A stretch of DNA of 37,774 nt from Actinomycetota bacterium (GCA_013297625.1 JAAFHT010000013.1:1-37774), one strand, 5' to 3'; positions 16,223 to 25,988 are shown, numbered from the stretch's first letter. Notes: a model not told the origin generated them from the sequence alone. Translations and numbers: made by a program.

Positions 16223-16301
16223 GGCGGCCCCCGATCATCGGCGAGGGTCTATGGCTGGGTTCGTCGGGGGCGGGCGATTGGCCCGTACTAGGAGGCTCCA
16301 T
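16212..16301 (-). CDS. Possible leaderless 29-codon upstream ORF of the CNNM operon
   Basis: ATG 16301 to TGA 16212-16214, in a different frame from the CNNM gene, whose GTG lies at 16222; the uORF therefore stops just inside it. The peptide is Pro/Ser/Arg-rich (starts MEPPSTGQSPAPDEPS) with no hydrophobic part. ATG lies 3 nt after the transcription start predicted from TATAGT (16311-16316), the closest match to consensus of the leaderless -10s here. A terminating ribosome would release beside the GTG and could reinitiate. It may have only a regulatory role; alternatively the mRNA merely has an untranslated leader. Confidence 0.4.
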   Translation of the reverse strand: MEPPSTGQSPAPDEPSHRPSPMIGGRRER

Positions 16302-16310
16302 AACAGCCCC

Positions 16311-16316
16311 ACTATA
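16311..16316 (-). promoter_or_regulatory. -10 element of the CNNM operon
   Basis: TATAGT on the minus strand, predicted transcription start 16304, in the 124-nt gap after guaB1. No -35 match is visible. Confidence 0.5.
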
Positions 16317-16346
16317 CGGCGCTGCGGCGCGCACGCGCCTGCGCGG

Positions 16347-17783
16347 TCACCACGAGACCGGCAGCGCCTTGCCCTCGTCATAGCCAGCGGCCGATTGCGT
16401 GCCGACAACGGCGCGCTCGTGAAACTCCGGCAACGTGGATGCCCCCGCATACGTCATCGACGACCGCAGCCCCGACGTGATCATGTCGAGCAGGTCATCG
16501 AGCGAGGGCCGCTCGGGGTCGAGATAGATGCGCGAGCTCGAGATGCCTTCGGCAAACAGGCGTTTGCGCGCGCGCTCGAAGGCGTTGAGCCGCTGAAACC
16601 GCTGCTCGACGGCCTTCGTGGATGCCATGCCCCAGCTGCTCTTGAACCAGCGCCCGTGTTCGTCGCTCTCGAGTTCGCCGGGGGCTTCGAGCGTGCCGGC
16701 AAACCACGAGCCGACCATGACGGCCGACGCCCCCGCGGCGAGCGCGAGCGCAACATCACGCGGGTAGCGCACGCCCCCATCGGCCCACACGTGGGCGCCG
16801 AGCTCGCGTGCGGCAGCCGCGGTATCGAGCACGGCCGAGAACTGCGGGCGCCCGACGGCCGTCATCATGCGCGTCGTGCACATCGCGCCCGGGCCCACAC
16901 CAACCTTGAGAACGTTCGCGCCCGCCTCGACGAGATCGCGCACACCCTCAGCCGTCACGACGTTGCCCGCGACGATCGGCACCCCGAGCCCCGCAGCGGC
17001 AACCGCGCGCACGGCGGCGGCAGCTTGGTCCTGATGTCCGTGGGCCGTGTCGATGACGATGACGTCGGCGCCGGCAGCAACGAGCGCCGCCGCCCGAGCG
17101 GCCGCGTCACCCGTGACGCCGACGGCTGCGGCGACGCGCAGGCGGCCGTGAGCATCCACCGCCGGGGGATAGATCGTGGCCCGCACGGCGCTGCGCGCAC
17201 TCAGCGAACCGACGATGCGCCCCTCGTGGCGCACGGCCACAGCGTCGACTCCCGCCGCCTCGATGAGGTCGAAAGCCGCACGGGCGTCCGTCAGCTCATC
17301 GTCAATCGCCGGAACACTCGACACGACGAGGTCGCCGATGACCGAGTCGGGCAGCGCGTGCCGCAGAGCGCTCGCCGGGATGCTGCGTTCGGGCACCCCG
17401 TCGGCGTCGACAATCGTCAGCAAGGCGCCCGGCACCTCGGCCACGAGAGCCCGCGCGGCCGCGATGGTGTGCCCGGGCCCCACGAGCACGAGCGGGTCGA
17501 GCAGAGTCGACGTGCTCTTGACCGTCGCGATATCGGCTGCCAGCTGCTCGGCAGAGCCGTCTTGCGGCAGAACCGCCAGCCCACCGCGGCGCGCAAGCGC
17601 GGCCGCGAGCCGCGGGCCCGTCACCGAGGTCATGTTGGCAGCGACGATCGGGATGCGCAGGCCGGTGGGGTCGTCAGCGCTCAGGTCGACGCCGAGCCGA
17701 CTGCCCACCGTCGAATGCTGCGGCATGAGGAAGACGTCACTGTACGTGAGGTCATGGGTCGGAAGCTCGCGGAAGAATCGCAC
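16347..17783 (-). CDS. guaB1: GuaB1-family IMP dehydrogenase-like protein (probable GMP reductase)
   Basis: 478 aa, IMPDH/GMPR TIM barrel with an inserted CBS region. N-terminal [24 protein letters not shown] (48-56), CBS insertion about 90-205, phosphate-binding [13 protein letters not shown] and [10 protein letters not shown] (271-280), active-site loop [22 protein letters not shown] with catalytic C302, and C-terminal RSSMTYAGA. Two IMPDH-like genes are usual in actinobacteria; the GuaB1 type has been characterised in mycobacteria as a GMP reductase, which converts GMP to IMP. The same reaction is inferred here, not shown. The GTG start coincides with the transcription start predicted from TAGCGT (17790-17795). 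Confidence 0.85.
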   Translation of the reverse strand: MRFFRELPTHDLTYSDVFLMPQHSTVGSRLGVDLSADDPTGLRIPIVAANMTSVTGPRLAAALARRGGLAVLPQDGSAEQLAADIATVKSTSTLLDPLVLVGPGHTIAAARALVAEVPGALLTIVDADGVPERSIPASALRHALPDSVIGDLVVSSVPAIDDELTDARAAFDLIEAAGVDAVAVRHEGRIVGSLSARSAVRATIYPPAVDAHGRLRVAAAVGVTGDAAARAAALVAAGADVIVIDTAHGHQDQAAAAVRAVAAAGLGVPIVAGNVVTAEGVRDLVEAGANVLKVGVGPGAMCTTRMMTAVGRPQFSAVLDTAAAARELGAHVWADGGVRYPRDVALALAAGASAVMVGSWFAGTLEAPGELESDEHGRWFKSSWGMASTKAVEQRFQRLNAFERARKRLFAEGISSSRIYLDPERPSLDDLLDMITSGLRSSMTYAGASTLPEFHERAVVGTQSAAGYDEGKALPVSW

Positions 17784-17789
17784 GAATTA

Positions 17790-17795
17790 ACGCTA
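17790..17795 (-). promoter_or_regulatory. guaB1: -10 element of guaB1, leaderless
   Basis: TAGCGT on the minus strand, then 6 nt, then GTG at 17783, identical in hexamer and spacing to the SDR promoter at 907-912. Confidence 0.5.
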
Positions 17796-17835
17796 GTCGT
17801 GCCGTTGGCAGGTGAAACCCGCGCGCAGGAACGGT

Positions 17836-17841
17836 TAAGCT
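17836..17841 (+). promoter_or_regulatory. kgd: Candidate -10 element of kgd
   Basis: TAAGCT in the 131-nt gap between the divergent guaB1 and kgd, with a predicted transcription start near 17848 and a leader of about 67 nt. A GTG at 17852 opens a short 13-codon frame ending TGA just before kgd. No -35 is convincing. Confidence 0.35.
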
Positions 17842-17914
17842 TGTGCGGGCGGTGCCAGCGAAGGCTCCGCCGGTGCCAACCCAATCGATGTGAAGCGAAA
17901 GTGGGCGGTCGGCT

Positions 17915-20900
17915 GTGTCAAGCCAAGTGACCGGAGTCGGCCCTGACGGCAACGCCGCGGGCGAATTCGGAGCCAACGAGTGGCTCGTTGACGAACTGTA
18001 CGAGCAGTACAAGAACGACAAGAACGCGGTCGACCCTTCGTGGTGGCCCATTCTCGAGAAGTACCACCAGTCGACGGTCGCGGGCAGTGCGCCCGCCGCT
18101 GACGTCGCGCCCGCCGCAGCCGAGGCGGCTCCGGCCGCTGCGGCACCGTCGACCGGCAGTCACCCCGTCGCACGCACCACCTCGATGGCGCCCCAGCCCA
18201 CGCCCATTCCGGCGCAGGCTCCCGCGTCGGTCGCTCCCCCCACGCACGTTGACGCCGACGGCGACGGCCAGCTCGATGACATCGTCACGCCTCTCAAGGG
18301 CATGGCCAAGACACTGGCCACGAACATGGATGCGAGCCTCACGGTTCCGACCGCCACGAGCGTTCGCACGATTCCCGCGAAGTTGATGATCGATAATCGC
18401 ATCGTCATCAACAACCACCTCAAGCGCGCGCGCGGCGGCAAGGTCAGCTTCACGCACCTCATCGCGTGGGCCATGGTGCGCGCACTGCGTGAGTTCCCGA
18501 GCCAAAACGTGTTCTACGACGAAGTCGACGGCAAGCCCGTCGTCGTCACCCCCGCGCACGTCAACCTCGGCATCGCGATCGACCTGCCCAAGCCCGATGG
18601 CACGCGGTCGCTCATGGTTCCCGGAATCAAGAAGTGCGAAACCCTGGGCTTCGGCGACTTCATCACGGCCTACGAAGACGTCGTCAAGCGTGCGCGTGAC
18701 AACAAGCTCACGGCAACCGACTTTCAGGGCAACACCATCTCGCTCACCAACCCGGGCGGCATTGGCACGGTGCACTCGGTGCCGCGCCTCATGAAGGGCC
18801 AGGGCGCCATCATCGGCGCTGGTGCCCTCGAGTACCCGGCCGAGTTCCAGGGCATGTCGCAAGCGACTCTTGCCGACCTCGGCATTGGCAAGACCATCAC
18901 GCTCACGAGCACCTACGACCACCGCGTCATTCAGGGTGCCGGCTCGGGTGAGTTCTTGAAAAAGGTGCACGAGCTGCTCATCGGCGAGCGCCGCTTCTAC
19001 GAAGACATCTTCGCTGACCTGCGCATCCCGTACGACCCGATTCACTGGGCGCAAGACATTCACGTTGACCTGGCCGACCAGATCAACAAGACCGCGCGCG
19101 TGCAAGATCTCATCAACGCCTACCGCGTTCGTGGCCACCTCATGGCCGATGTTGACCCGCTCGAGTACCGCCAGCGCACCCACCCCGACCTCGACATTTC
19201 GAGCCACGGTCTGACGTTCTGGGATCTCGATCGCGAGTTTGTGACGGGCGGCTTCGGTGGCCGTCGCACGATGCTGCTGCGCGAGGTTCTCGGTGTTCTC
19301 CGTGACACGTACTGCCGCACCGTGGGCATCGAGTACATGCACATTCAAGACCCGGAACAGCGCCGCTGGTTCCAGGAGCGCTTGGAGAAGCCGTACGAGA
19401 AGCCGACGCACGACGAGCAAATGCGCATTCTCGGCAAGCTCAACCAGGCCGAGGCCTTCGAGACCTTCTTGCAGACCAAGTACGTCGGCCAGAAGCGCTT
19501 CAGCCTTGAGGGTGGCGAGTCGGTCATTGCCTTGCTCGACGAGATCTTGCAGGGTGCCGCCGATCACGGGCTCGACGAGGTAGCCATCGGTATGGCGCAC
19601 CGCGGCCGCCTCAATGTGCTCGCCAACACGGCAGGAAAGACCTACGGTCAGATCTTCCGTGAGTTCGAGGGAACCCAAGACCCAAAGTCGGTGCAGGGTT
19701 CGGGCGACGTCAAGTACCACTTGGGTACCGAGGGCACCTTCACGGCCATGTCGGGTCAGAAGGTGGCCGTCTCGCTCGCCGCCAACCCCTCGCACCTCGA
19801 GGCCGTCAACGGCGTGCTCGAAGGCATTGTGCGCGCAAAGCAAGATCGCAAGCCGATCGGAACCTTCAGCGTCTTGCCGGTACTCGTGCACGGTGACGCG
19901 GCAATGGCAGGTCAAGGCATCGTGGTCGAGACCCTGCAGCTCAGCCAACTGCGCGGCTACCGAACGGGCGGCACCATTCACGTCGTCATCAACAACCAGG
20001 TGGGCTTCACCACGCCCCCCGGTGAAGGTCGCACGTCGACCTACTCGACCGATGTCGCCAAGACCATTCAGGCACCGATCTTCCACGTCAACGGCGACGA
20101 CCCCGAGGCCGTCGTGCGCGTGGCCGAGCTCGCCTTTGCCTACCGCCAGCAGTTCAAGCGTGACGTCGTCATCGACCTCGTCTGCTACCGCCGCCGTGGC
20201 CACAACGAGGGCGACGACCCGTCGATGACGCAGCCGCTCATGTACAACCTCATCGAGGCCAAGCGCTCGGTACGCACGCTGTACACCGAGGCTCTCGTTG
20301 GCCGTGGCGACATCACCGAAGAAGAGTTCGAGGCCGCGCACCGCGACTTCCAAGACCGCCTCGAGGTGGCATTCGCCGAGACCCACGCCGCGCAGACGGG
20401 CTCGCTGCCCGTCGTCACGGGTGGGCCCGCGACCGAGCACGACGACCTGGCCGGAGAACCCGAGTCGACCGGCGTCGACGTGGCGGTCATCCAGCACATT
20501 GGTGACGCACACGACAACCCGCCCGCCGGGTTCACCGTGCACACCAAGTTGCATGCGATGCTCAAGAAGCGCGTCGAGATGAGTCGGCAAGGCCAGATCG
20601 ACTGGGGCTTCGGCGAACTTCTCGCATTGGGTTCGCTGCTCATGGAAGGCACTCCCGTGCGAATGGCCGGGCAAGACTCGCGTCGCGGCACCTTCGTGCA
20701 GCGTCACGCGGTGCTGCACGACCGCGTGAACGGCCAGGAGTGGCTGCCCCTCGCCAACCTCAGCGACAACCAGGCTCGTTTCTGGATCTATGACTCGCTG
20801 CTGAGCGAATACGCGGCCATGGGCTTCGAATACGGCTACTCGGTCGAGCGCCCCGACGCGCTCGTGCTGTGGGAGGCCCAGTTCGGCGACTTCGCCAACG

Positions 20901-21616
20901 GCGCCCAGACGATCATCGACGAGTTCATTTCGTCGGCCGAGCAAAAGTGGAACCAGCGCTCGAGCGTTGTGCTGCTGCTGCCGCACGGCTACGAGGGTCA
21001 GGGCCCCGACCACTCGTCGGCCCGCATCGAGCGGTTCTTGCAACTCGCGGCCGAAGACAACATGACAATCGCGCGCCCGTCGACTCCCGCGTCGTACTTC
21101 CACCTCTTGCGCCGTCAGGCCTATGCGCGCCCGCGTCGCCCGCTCGTGGTCTTCACGCCCAAGGCCATGCTGCGCTTGCGCGGTGCGACGAGCGAGGTCG
21201 CCGACTTCACGAGTGGCCGCTTCGAGCCCGTCATTGACGACGCCACGGTGACGGATGCCGGCGCCGTGCGCCGGGTGCTGCTGCACGCCGGCAAGATCCA
21301 CTACGACCTCGTGGCCGAAGTCGAGAAGCGCGGAACAACCGGGGTCGCCCTCGTGCGCCTCGAGCAGTTCCACCCGCTGCCCGAAGCCGAGCTGCGTGCG
21401 GCGCTCAGCCGGTACCCGAACGCCGAGGTCGTCTGGGTGCAAGACGAACCGGAGAACCAGGGCGCGTGGCCGTTCTTGGCGCTCGAGACGCAAAAGCGCG
21501 GCATGCCCGCGATGCGCGTGGTCTCGCGTCACGCCTCGGCATCGCCGGCTACTGGGTCAAGCAAGCGCAGCGCGCAAGAGCACGCCGACATCATGGATGC
21601 CGCGCTGAGCGACTAG
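17915..21616 (+). CDS. kgd: Multifunctional 2-oxoglutarate decarboxylase/dehydrogenase E1 with fused E2-like domain
   Basis: 1233 aa, the fused actinobacterial form (SucA/OdhA/Kgd): a thiamine-diphosphate enzyme of the TCA cycle oxidising or decarboxylating 2-oxoglutarate. Order: short E1 N-terminal segment with [17 protein letters not shown] (18-36); Ala/Pro linker (about 55-105); succinyltransferase-like E2 core (about 120-350) with its active-site TYDHRVIQG (332-340) but no lipoyl domain; E1 domain (370 onward) with [15 protein letters not shown], then [10 protein letters not shown] and INNQVGFTT (about 660-695, ThDP/Mg2+ binding); transketolase-like C-terminal part with [23 protein letters not shown] 17915 is chosen; upstream in-frame GTGs run into a stop. 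A strong terminator follows the TAG. Confidence 0.95.
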   Translation: MSSQVTGVGPDGNAAGEFGANEWLVDELYEQYKNDKNAVDPSWWPILEKYHQSTVAGSAPAADVAPAAAEAAPAAAAPSTGSHPVARTTSMAPQPTPIPAQAPASVAPPTHVDADGDGQLDDIVTPLKGMAKTLATNMDASLTVPTATSVRTIPAKLMIDNRIVINNHLKRARGGKVSFTHLIAWAMVRALREFPSQNVFYDEVDGKPVVVTPAHVNLGIAIDLPKPDGTRSLMVPGIKKCETLGFGDFITAYEDVVKRARDNKLTATDFQGNTISLTNPGGIGTVHSVPRLMKGQGAIIGAGALEYPAEFQGMSQATLADLGIGKTITLTSTYDHRVIQGAGSGEFLKKVHELLIGERRFYEDIFADLRIPYDPIHWAQDIHVDLADQINKTARVQDLINAYRVRGHLMADVDPLEYRQRTHPDLDISSHGLTFWDLDREFVTGGFGGRRTMLLREVLGVLRDTYCRTVGIEYMHIQDPEQRRWFQERLEKPYEKPTHDEQMRILGKLNQAEAFETFLQTKYVGQKRFSLEGGESVIALLDEILQGAADHGLDEVAIGMAHRGRLNVLANTAGKTYGQIFREFEGTQDPKSVQGSGDVKYHLGTEGTFTAMSGQKVAVSLAANPSHLEAVNGVLEGIVRAKQDRKPIGTFSVLPVLVHGDAAMAGQGIVVETLQLSQLRGYRTGGTIHVVINNQVGFTTPPGEGRTSTYSTDVAKTIQAPIFHVNGDDPEAVVRVAELAFAYRQQFKRDVVIDLVCYRRRGHNEGDDPSMTQPLMYNLIEAKRSVRTLYTEALVGRGDITEEEFEAAHRDFQDRLEVAFAETHAAQTGSLPVVTGGPATEHDDLAGEPESTGVDVAVIQHIGDAHDNPPAGFTVHTKLHAMLKKRVEMSRQGQIDWGFGELLALGSLLMEGTPVRMAGQDSRRGTFVQRHAVLHDRVNGQEWLPLANLSDNQARFWIYDSLLSEYAAMGFEYGYSVERPDALVLWEAQFGDFANGAQTIIDEFISSAEQKWNQRSSVVLLLPHGYEGQGPDHSSARIERFLQLAAEDNMTIARPSTPASYFHLLRRQAYARPRRPLVVFTPKAMLRLRGATSEVADFTSGRFEPVIDDATVTDAGAVRRVLLHAGKIHYDLVAEVEKRGTTGVALVRLEQFHPLPEAELRAALSRYPNAEVVWVQDEPENQGAWPFLALETQKRGMPAMRVVSRHASASPATGSSKRSAQEHADIMDAALSD

Positions 21617-21630
21617 ACACCGCCCAGCTA

Positions 21631-21672
21631 ACGACGACGGCCCGCCCCGATTCGGGGGCGGGCCGTCGTCGT
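21631..21672. terminator. Bidirectional terminator between kgd and rsrA
   Basis: Perfect 18-bp inverted repeat (21631-21648 with 21655-21672), very GC-rich, with a 6-nt loop GATTCG, centred between the convergent kgd stop (21616) and rsrA stop (21684). Confidence 0.85.
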
Positions 21673-21683
21673 ATGCGCGAGTA

Positions 21684-21923
21684 TCAGCTCTTCTCGAGCT
21701 GAGCGAGCGAACCCACGATCATGTCGCGAAGCTGATCAGGGGCCTTTTCTTGGCAGGCCTCTTTCACTTTGGTGGTCAAGGTGATGCCCACGAGGTGCTC
21801 GGCCGAGCAGTGGTCGCAGTTCGCAAGGTGCTCGCGAATGTCAGCGCACTGTTCTGCGCTGAGCTCGTTGTGCAGAAACTCCTCGAGCTCTTCCATGGCT
21901 TTGTTGCAGCCGCAGTCGGTCAT
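21684..21923 (-). CDS. rsrA: RsrA-type zinc-binding anti-sigma factor
   Basis: 79 aa cytoplasmic anti-sigma factor of the ZAS family. The motif HX3CX2C is H32-x3-C36-x2-C39 ([10 protein letters not shown]), with extra cysteines at C4, C6, C26 and C57. In the Streptomyces and mycobacterial homologues (RsrA, RshA) oxidation of such thiols ejects zinc and frees the sigma factor. It is shorter than S. coelicolor RsrA (105 aa), mainly at the C-terminus. The ATG overlaps the sigR stop (ATGA), so the pair is translated in a fixed ratio. Confidence 0.92.
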   Translation of the reverse strand: MTDCGCNKAMEELEEFLHNELSAEQCADIREHLANCDHCSAEHLVGITLTTKVKEACQEKAPDQLRDMIVGSLAQLEKS

Positions 21924-22561
21924 TCGGCGCTCTCCTTCGTCGAACCGGCGGGTGCCGCAACGGTCATTCCGCGCTCGCGGGCGTAGTCGGCCAGCAGGTC
22001 TCGCAGCAATCGTCGGCCGCGGTGCAATCGGCTCATGACGGTGCCGACGGGGGTCTTCATAATGTCGGCGATCTCTTGGTAGGCGAAGCCCTCAACGTCG
22101 GCAAAGTAGACCGCGAGTCTGAAGTCTTCGGGAATCGACTGCAGGGCGTCTTTCACGGCGCTCGCTGGCATGCGGTCGATCGCCTCTGCTTCGGCAGAAC
22201 GAGTGGTCGATGACGTGGCCGACTCGGCACCGCCCAGCTGCCAATCTTCGAGGTCGTCGATGGTGCCTTGATAGGGGTCGCGTTGCTTCTTGCGGTACAC
22301 GTTGATGAACGTGTTCGTCAGAATCCGGTACAGCCACGCCTTGAGGTTGGTGCCCTGCTCGAACTGCGAGAAGGCCGAAAAAGCCTTGACGAAGGTTTCT
22401 TGAACGAGGTCAGCGGCATCGGCCGGGTTCTTCGTCATGCGCATGGCAGCGCCATAGAGCTGGTCCATGAAAGGCAGAGCCTGCTCTTGGAACAGTCGTC
22501 GACGCTCGGCGAGCTCGTCTGTCTCGGTCGGCGCGGCCGTGTTCGGCGTGGTGTCGGTCAT
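21920..22561 (-). CDS. sigR: ECF sigma factor SigR/SigH, thiol-oxidative-stress response
   Basis: 213 aa from ATG 22561. Region 2: [31 protein letters not shown] and [25 protein letters not shown], nearly diagnostic of the SigR/SigH group; region 4: [30 protein letters not shown]. RsrA follows with a 4-nt overlap. The frame continues upstream to ATG 22630 (good GAGGG ribosome-binding site, +23 aa) and ATG 22666 (+35 aa). A housekeeping-type -10 (TAGACT) sits just before ATG 22561, whereas a SigR-type promoter lies upstream of both longer starts, so short and long forms are both expected. The short form is annotated here. Confidence 0.92.
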   Translation of the reverse strand: MTDTTPNTAAPTETDELAERRRLFQEQALPFMDQLYGAAMRMTKNPADAADLVQETFVKAFSAFSQFEQGTNLKAWLYRILTNTFINVYRKKQRDPYQGTIDDLEDWQLGGAESATSSTTRSAEAEAIDRMPASAVKDALQSIPEDFRLAVYFADVEGFAYQEIADIMKTPVGTVMSRLHRGRRLLRDLLADYARERGMTVAAPAGSTKESAE

Positions 22562-22569
22562 CACGCCGG

Positions 22570-22575
22570 AGTCTA
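22570..22575 (-). promoter_or_regulatory. sigR: sigR proximal promoter -10 (housekeeping type, near-leaderless)
   Basis: TAGACT on the minus strand; predicted start 22563, two bases before ATG 22561. It lies inside the longer sigR frame and would yield only the short protein. Confidence 0.5.
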
Positions 22576-22693
22576 GCGAGCGCACCAGAAAGGCCGGTGT
22601 GGCGGCTCGGTCGAGCACGAGCGTTGACATGCGAATCCCTCGTTGTTGTGTCTCGGTGGTCGGCATCGGAGCACCGTGCCGGTGCAGTGCCGA

Positions 22694-22699
22694 TACCCT
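22694..22699 (+). promoter_or_regulatory. aroA: -10 element of aroA, near-leaderless
   Basis: TACCCT with predicted start 22706, two bases before ATG 22708. It overlaps the initiation region of the divergent SigR-dependent promoter, so the two probably compete for polymerase. Confidence 0.45.
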
Positions 22700-22702
22700 G
22701 AT

Positions 22703-22728
22703 AACCGATGCAGGTCTTCACATATTCC
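22703..22728 (-). promoter_or_regulatory. sigR: SigR/SigH-dependent autoregulatory promoter
   Basis: On the minus strand GGAAT (22728-22724), exactly 18 nt, then GTT (22705-22703): a perfect match to the SigR/SigH consensus GGAAT-N18-GTT. Transcription would start near 22695, 29 nt before ATG 22666 and 65 nt before ATG 22630. The -35 lies inside aroA codons 6-7 and the -10 abuts the aroA promoter. Confidence 0.85.
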
Positions 22729-24120
22729 GGAGCACGGTTCTCGCCGTATGGCGACGACGAGCGCCCTGGCACCTCCGATGCCCCCGACACCCCCGGTGAT
22801 TGGCTCGCCCCGCGCGCCACCGGCCCGCTCGCCGCGCGCGTGAGCCTGCCGGGTTCAAAGAGCCTGACGAACCGCGAGCTCGTGCTCTCAGCTCTCGCTG
22901 ATGGCCCGTCACTGCTGCGCCGCCCCCTGCACTCGCGTGACTCCATGCTCATGATCGAGGCGTTGCGCTCGCTCGGCGTGCACATTGACGAGGTTCCCGG
23001 TGACGGCGCCTATGGCCCTGACGTACGCATCACTCCCCCGGCCGAGCTCTCGGGAAGCACTGCGATCGACTGCGGGTTGGCCGGCACGGTCATGCGGTTC
23101 TTGCCGCCAGTGGCCGCGCTCGCCCTCGGGCCGGTCGCCTTCGACGGTGACGAAAGCGCCCGCCGTCGCCCCATGCGCACGACCGTCGATTCGTTGCGCG
23201 CGCTCGGCGTTGACGTCAACGACGACGGGCGCGGCGCTCTGCCGTTCAGCCTGTGGGGCACCGGTTCGGTGCGCGGCGGCGAGATCTCGATCGATGCCTC
23301 GGCCTCGAGCCAGTTTGTGTCGGGCCTTTTGCTCGCGGCTCCGCGATTCACCGAGGGGCTGGTGTTGCGCCACACAGGAGACCGCTTGCCCTCGATGCCG
23401 CACATTGAGATGACGATCGACGCCCTCGCCGCCCGCGGTGTCACCGTCGAGAGCCCCGAGCCGGGCGTCTGGGTCGTTCCCCCGGGCCCCATTGCGGGGC
23501 GCACGATCGACATCGAGCCCGATCTCTCGAACGCCGCTCCTTTTCTCGTTGCCGCGATCGTGTCGGGCGGTACGGTCGCCGTCGACGGATGGCCGCTCTC
23601 GACCACGCAGGTGGGCGCCGATCTCGAAACGCTGTTGCCACTCTTCGGCGCGCGCGTGCACCGCGATGGCGAGGCACTCGTGGTCGACGGCGGGCCGGGA
23701 CTGCTCGGCGGTGCGGTTGTGTCCGGCGTTGACCTCGACCTCTCAACGGGCGGCGAGCTCGCCCCCGCGATCGTTGCCCTCGCCGCCCTTGCGAGTTGCC
23801 CGAGCACGATCACGGGCATCGGCCACTTGCGCGGCCACGAGACCGATCGTCTCGCGGCTCTTGCCGCTGAGATCACCGCCCTTGGAGGCGCGGTCACCGA
23901 ACTCGACGAGGGCCTCGCGATCACGCCGCGCCCCCTGCACGGCGCGGCATGGCGCGCCTACGAAGACCACCGAATGGCCACTGCCGGAGCCATCATCGGG
24001 CTCGCGGTCGACGGCGTGCTCGTCGATGACATCGGCTCGACGGCCAAGACGCTGCCCCAGTTCGTCGAGCTCTGGAACTCCATGCTCGACCAAACCGAAT
24101 CGTCATCGAGCAATCCGTGA
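22708..24120 (+). CDS. aroA: 3-phosphoshikimate 1-carboxyvinyltransferase (EPSP synthase)
   Basis: 470 aa, sixth step of the shikimate pathway in the cytoplasm (shikimate-3-phosphate plus PEP). Motifs: [17 protein letters not shown] (about 48-64), [13 protein letters not shown] (PEP-site loop), [33 protein letters not shown] near the C-terminus. A non-core head of about 40 residues precedes the catalytic part; its first codons also contain the SigR promoter -35. ATG 22708 is supported by the adjacent TACCCT. The stop overlaps the rsgA start (GTGA), and rsgA overlaps hisN in the same way, forming aroA-rsgA-hisN. Confidence 0.95.
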   Translation: MQVFTYSGARFSPYGDDERPGTSDAPDTPGDWLAPRATGPLAARVSLPGSKSLTNRELVLSALADGPSLLRRPLHSRDSMLMIEALRSLGVHIDEVPGDGAYGPDVRITPPAELSGSTAIDCGLAGTVMRFLPPVAALALGPVAFDGDESARRRPMRTTVDSLRALGVDVNDDGRGALPFSLWGTGSVRGGEISIDASASSQFVSGLLLAAPRFTEGLVLRHTGDRLPSMPHIEMTIDALAARGVTVESPEPGVWVVPPGPIAGRTIDIEPDLSNAAPFLVAAIVSGGTVAVDGWPLSTTQVGADLETLLPLFGARVHRDGEALVVDGGPGLLGGAVVSGVDLDLSTGGELAPAIVALAALASCPSTITGIGHLRGHETDRLAALAAEITALGGAVTELDEGLAITPRPLHGAAWRAYEDHRMATAGAIIGLAVDGVLVDDIGSTAKTLPQFVELWNSMLDQTESSSSNP

Positions 24121-25184
24121 GTTGGCTTCCGCCCGACGACGACGCGTACGACGAGTACGACGACGACTCGCTCGTGCGGTCACGCCCCAACCCGAAGGCC
24201 AATCGCCCTCGCTCAAAGCAACGACCCGCCCACGAGAACGCCGTTGTGGGTCGCGTTGTCACGGTCGACCGGGGTCGGTACCTGTGCCTGCTGGACGAAG
24301 GCGGCATTGACGAGCGTGAGGTCGTCTCGACGCGCGCGCGCGAGCTGCGCAAGAACGCCATCGTCACGGGTGACTACGTCGATCTCGTGGGTGACACGAC
24401 GGGAGCGGAAGGGTCGCTCGCCCGCATTGTGCGCATCCACGACCGTCGCACTTTGTTGCGCCGTAGTGCCGATGACACCGACGCCGTGGAGCGCATCATC
24501 GTCGCGAATGCCGACCAGTTGCTCATCGTTGTCGCCGCGGCGAACCCTGAGCCACGTCCGCGGCTGGTCGACCGATATCTCGTGGCCGCGTTTGACGCGG
24601 GAATCGAGCCTCTGCTCGTCATGACGAAGGCTGACCTCGCCGACCCCGCGCCGTTTCTCGCCCAGTTTCGCGGGCTCGATCTGCGCGTCGTCGCCAGCCG
24701 CTCGGACGCGCCCCCGGTCAACGAGCTGCTTACGATGTTGCACGACCGCACGACCGTCGCCGTAGGGCACTCGGGCGTCGGCAAGTCAACGCTCGTGAAC
24801 GCGCTGGTTCCGGATGCCCGGCGCGCGACAGGCGTCGTCAACGCCGTGACGGGCCGCGGCCGCCACACCTCGTCGTCGACCGTATCCCTGCGATTGCCGG
24901 GCGGCGGCTGGATCATCGACACGCCCGGAGTGCGCTCGTTCGGGCTTGGCCACGTCGACCCCGACAACATCCTGCGCTCGTTCGGCGACCTCGCCGAGAT
25001 CGGGGCCAGTTGCCCTCGCGGCTGCACGCACCTCCCCGACGCGCCCGACTGCGAGCTTGTCCAGCGTGCCGCAGCCGGAGAACTCGGCGAGTTTGGCGCC
25101 GAGCGCCTCGACTCACTGCAGCGTTTGCTCACGACACTCATGAGCCCCAGCGGGCGCACGGGCGCCGATACGCTGAAGTCGTGA
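24117..25184 (+). CDS. rsgA: Ribosome small-subunit-dependent GTPase A
   Basis: 355 aa circularly permuted GTPase (YjeQ) that helps mature the 30S subunit. Order: acidic disordered head (1-20), OB fold (about 40-115), then GTPase motifs in permuted order: G4 MTKADL (169-174), G1 GHSGVGKSTLVN (217-228), G3 DTPGVRSF (268-275); C-terminal zinc knuckle C299-x3-C303-x-H305-x6-C312. The GTG start overlaps the aroA stop; the stop overlaps the hisN GTG. Confidence 0.95.
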   Translation: MSWLPPDDDAYDEYDDDSLVRSRPNPKANRPRSKQRPAHENAVVGRVVTVDRGRYLCLLDEGGIDEREVVSTRARELRKNAIVTGDYVDLVGDTTGAEGSLARIVRIHDRRTLLRRSADDTDAVERIIVANADQLLIVVAAANPEPRPRLVDRYLVAAFDAGIEPLLVMTKADLADPAPFLAQFRGLDLRVVASRSDAPPVNELLTMLHDRTTVAVGHSGVGKSTLVNALVPDARRATGVVNAVTGRGRHTSSSTVSLRLPGGGWIIDTPGVRSFGLGHVDPDNILRSFGDLAEIGASCPRGCTHLPDAPDCELVQRAAAGELGEFGAERLDSLQRLLTTLMSPSGRTGADTLKS

Positions 25185-25981
25185 GCTCCGCATCCCTCGC
25201 CTCTGACCTCGAACTGGCTCTTGAGCTGGCCGCACGCGCCGACGCCATATCGATTGATCGTTTTCGCTCGGTCGACCTTCGGGTGACGACCAAGCCCGAC
25301 CGCACGCCCGTGACCGACGCCGATCAGGCCGTCGAGCGCGTGATTCGCGACGGCCTTGCTGCAGCGCGCCCCGACGATGGCATCTTGGGCGAAGAGTTCG
25401 GCACCGAGTCGGGCACGGGCGAGGGCGTGCACCGGCAGTGGATCATTGACCCCATCGACGGCACGGCCAACTTTCTGCGGGGGGTTCCGATCTGGGGCAC
25501 CCTTATTGCTTTGGCGGTGGATGCTGTTCCCGTGCTCGGCGTCGTCAGCGCCCCCGCCCTCGGGCAGCGCTGGTGGGGCGCCCGCGGGCTCGGCGCCCAC
25601 ACCTCGCAGCACGGCGGCGCGGCTCGCCGGCTGCAAGTGAGCGGAGTGCGCGAGCTCGCCGACGCCTCGCTCAGCTACAACAGCCTGCCCGGGTGGGACG
25701 GCGTGGGGCGGCTCGACCAGATAGTGGAACTCACGCGCGCGGTGTGGCGTGCTCGCGCCATCGGTGACATGTGGTCGTACATGCTCGTCGCCGAGGGGGC
25801 GATCGACATTGCGGCTGAGTTCGACCTGCAGCCCTACGACATGGCGGCGCTGCAACCCATCGTTGAAGAAGCGGGCGGGCGTTTCACCTCGGTTGAGGGC
25901 GATGCAGGCCCGTGGCACGGCAGCGCTCTCGCGACGAATAGTCTGCTTCACGATGACGTGTTGCGACGATTGCAGGGCTGA
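25181..25981 (+). CDS. hisN: Histidinol-phosphatase, inositol monophosphatase family
   Basis: 266 aa metal-dependent phosphatase. Metal ligands are E71/E72 in GEEFGTESG and D90/D93 in WIIDPIDGTANFLRGVPIW; the D220 motif YDMAALQPIVEEAGG completes the IMPase signature. NFLRGVPIWGTLIAL is typical of the HisN subgroup that performs the penultimate step of histidine synthesis in actinobacteria; a general inositol phosphatase cannot be excluded. The GTG overlaps the rsgA stop (GTGA). Confidence 0.88.
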   Translation: MSSASLASDLELALELAARADAISIDRFRSVDLRVTTKPDRTPVTDADQAVERVIRDGLAAARPDDGILGEEFGTESGTGEGVHRQWIIDPIDGTANFLRGVPIWGTLIALAVDAVPVLGVVSAPALGQRWWGARGLGAHTSQHGGAARRLQVSGVRELADASLSYNSLPGWDGVGRLDQIVELTRAVWRARAIGDMWSYMLVAEGAIDIAAEFDLQPYDMAALQPIVEEAGGRFTSVEGDAGPWHGSALATNSLLHDDVLRRLQG

Positions 25982-25982
25982 G

Positions 25983-25988
25983 TAGGCT
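25983..25988 (+). promoter_or_regulatory. Candidate promoter of the tandem lipoprotein genes
   Basis: TAGGCT directly after the hisN stop; predicted start about 25995, leader about 66 nt. A small GCTGCG/CGCAGC hairpin (25993-25998 with 26006-26011) would form at the very 5' end of the mRNA. Confidence 0.35.

Noticed and set aside
15882-17930. A 682-codon plus-strand frame across guaB1 and the CNNM start
   Set aside because: It is antisense to guaB1, which has complete active-site motifs and a promoter. The frame shows no domain and is Arg/Gly/His-rich like other shadows.
17918-21532. A 1204-codon open frame antisense to kgd
   Set aside because: It is the expected shadow of a long high-GC gene with G/C third positions. 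Its composition (Arg/Asp/Val/His-rich), lack of any recognisable motif and full overlap with the well-supported kgd make it an artefact.
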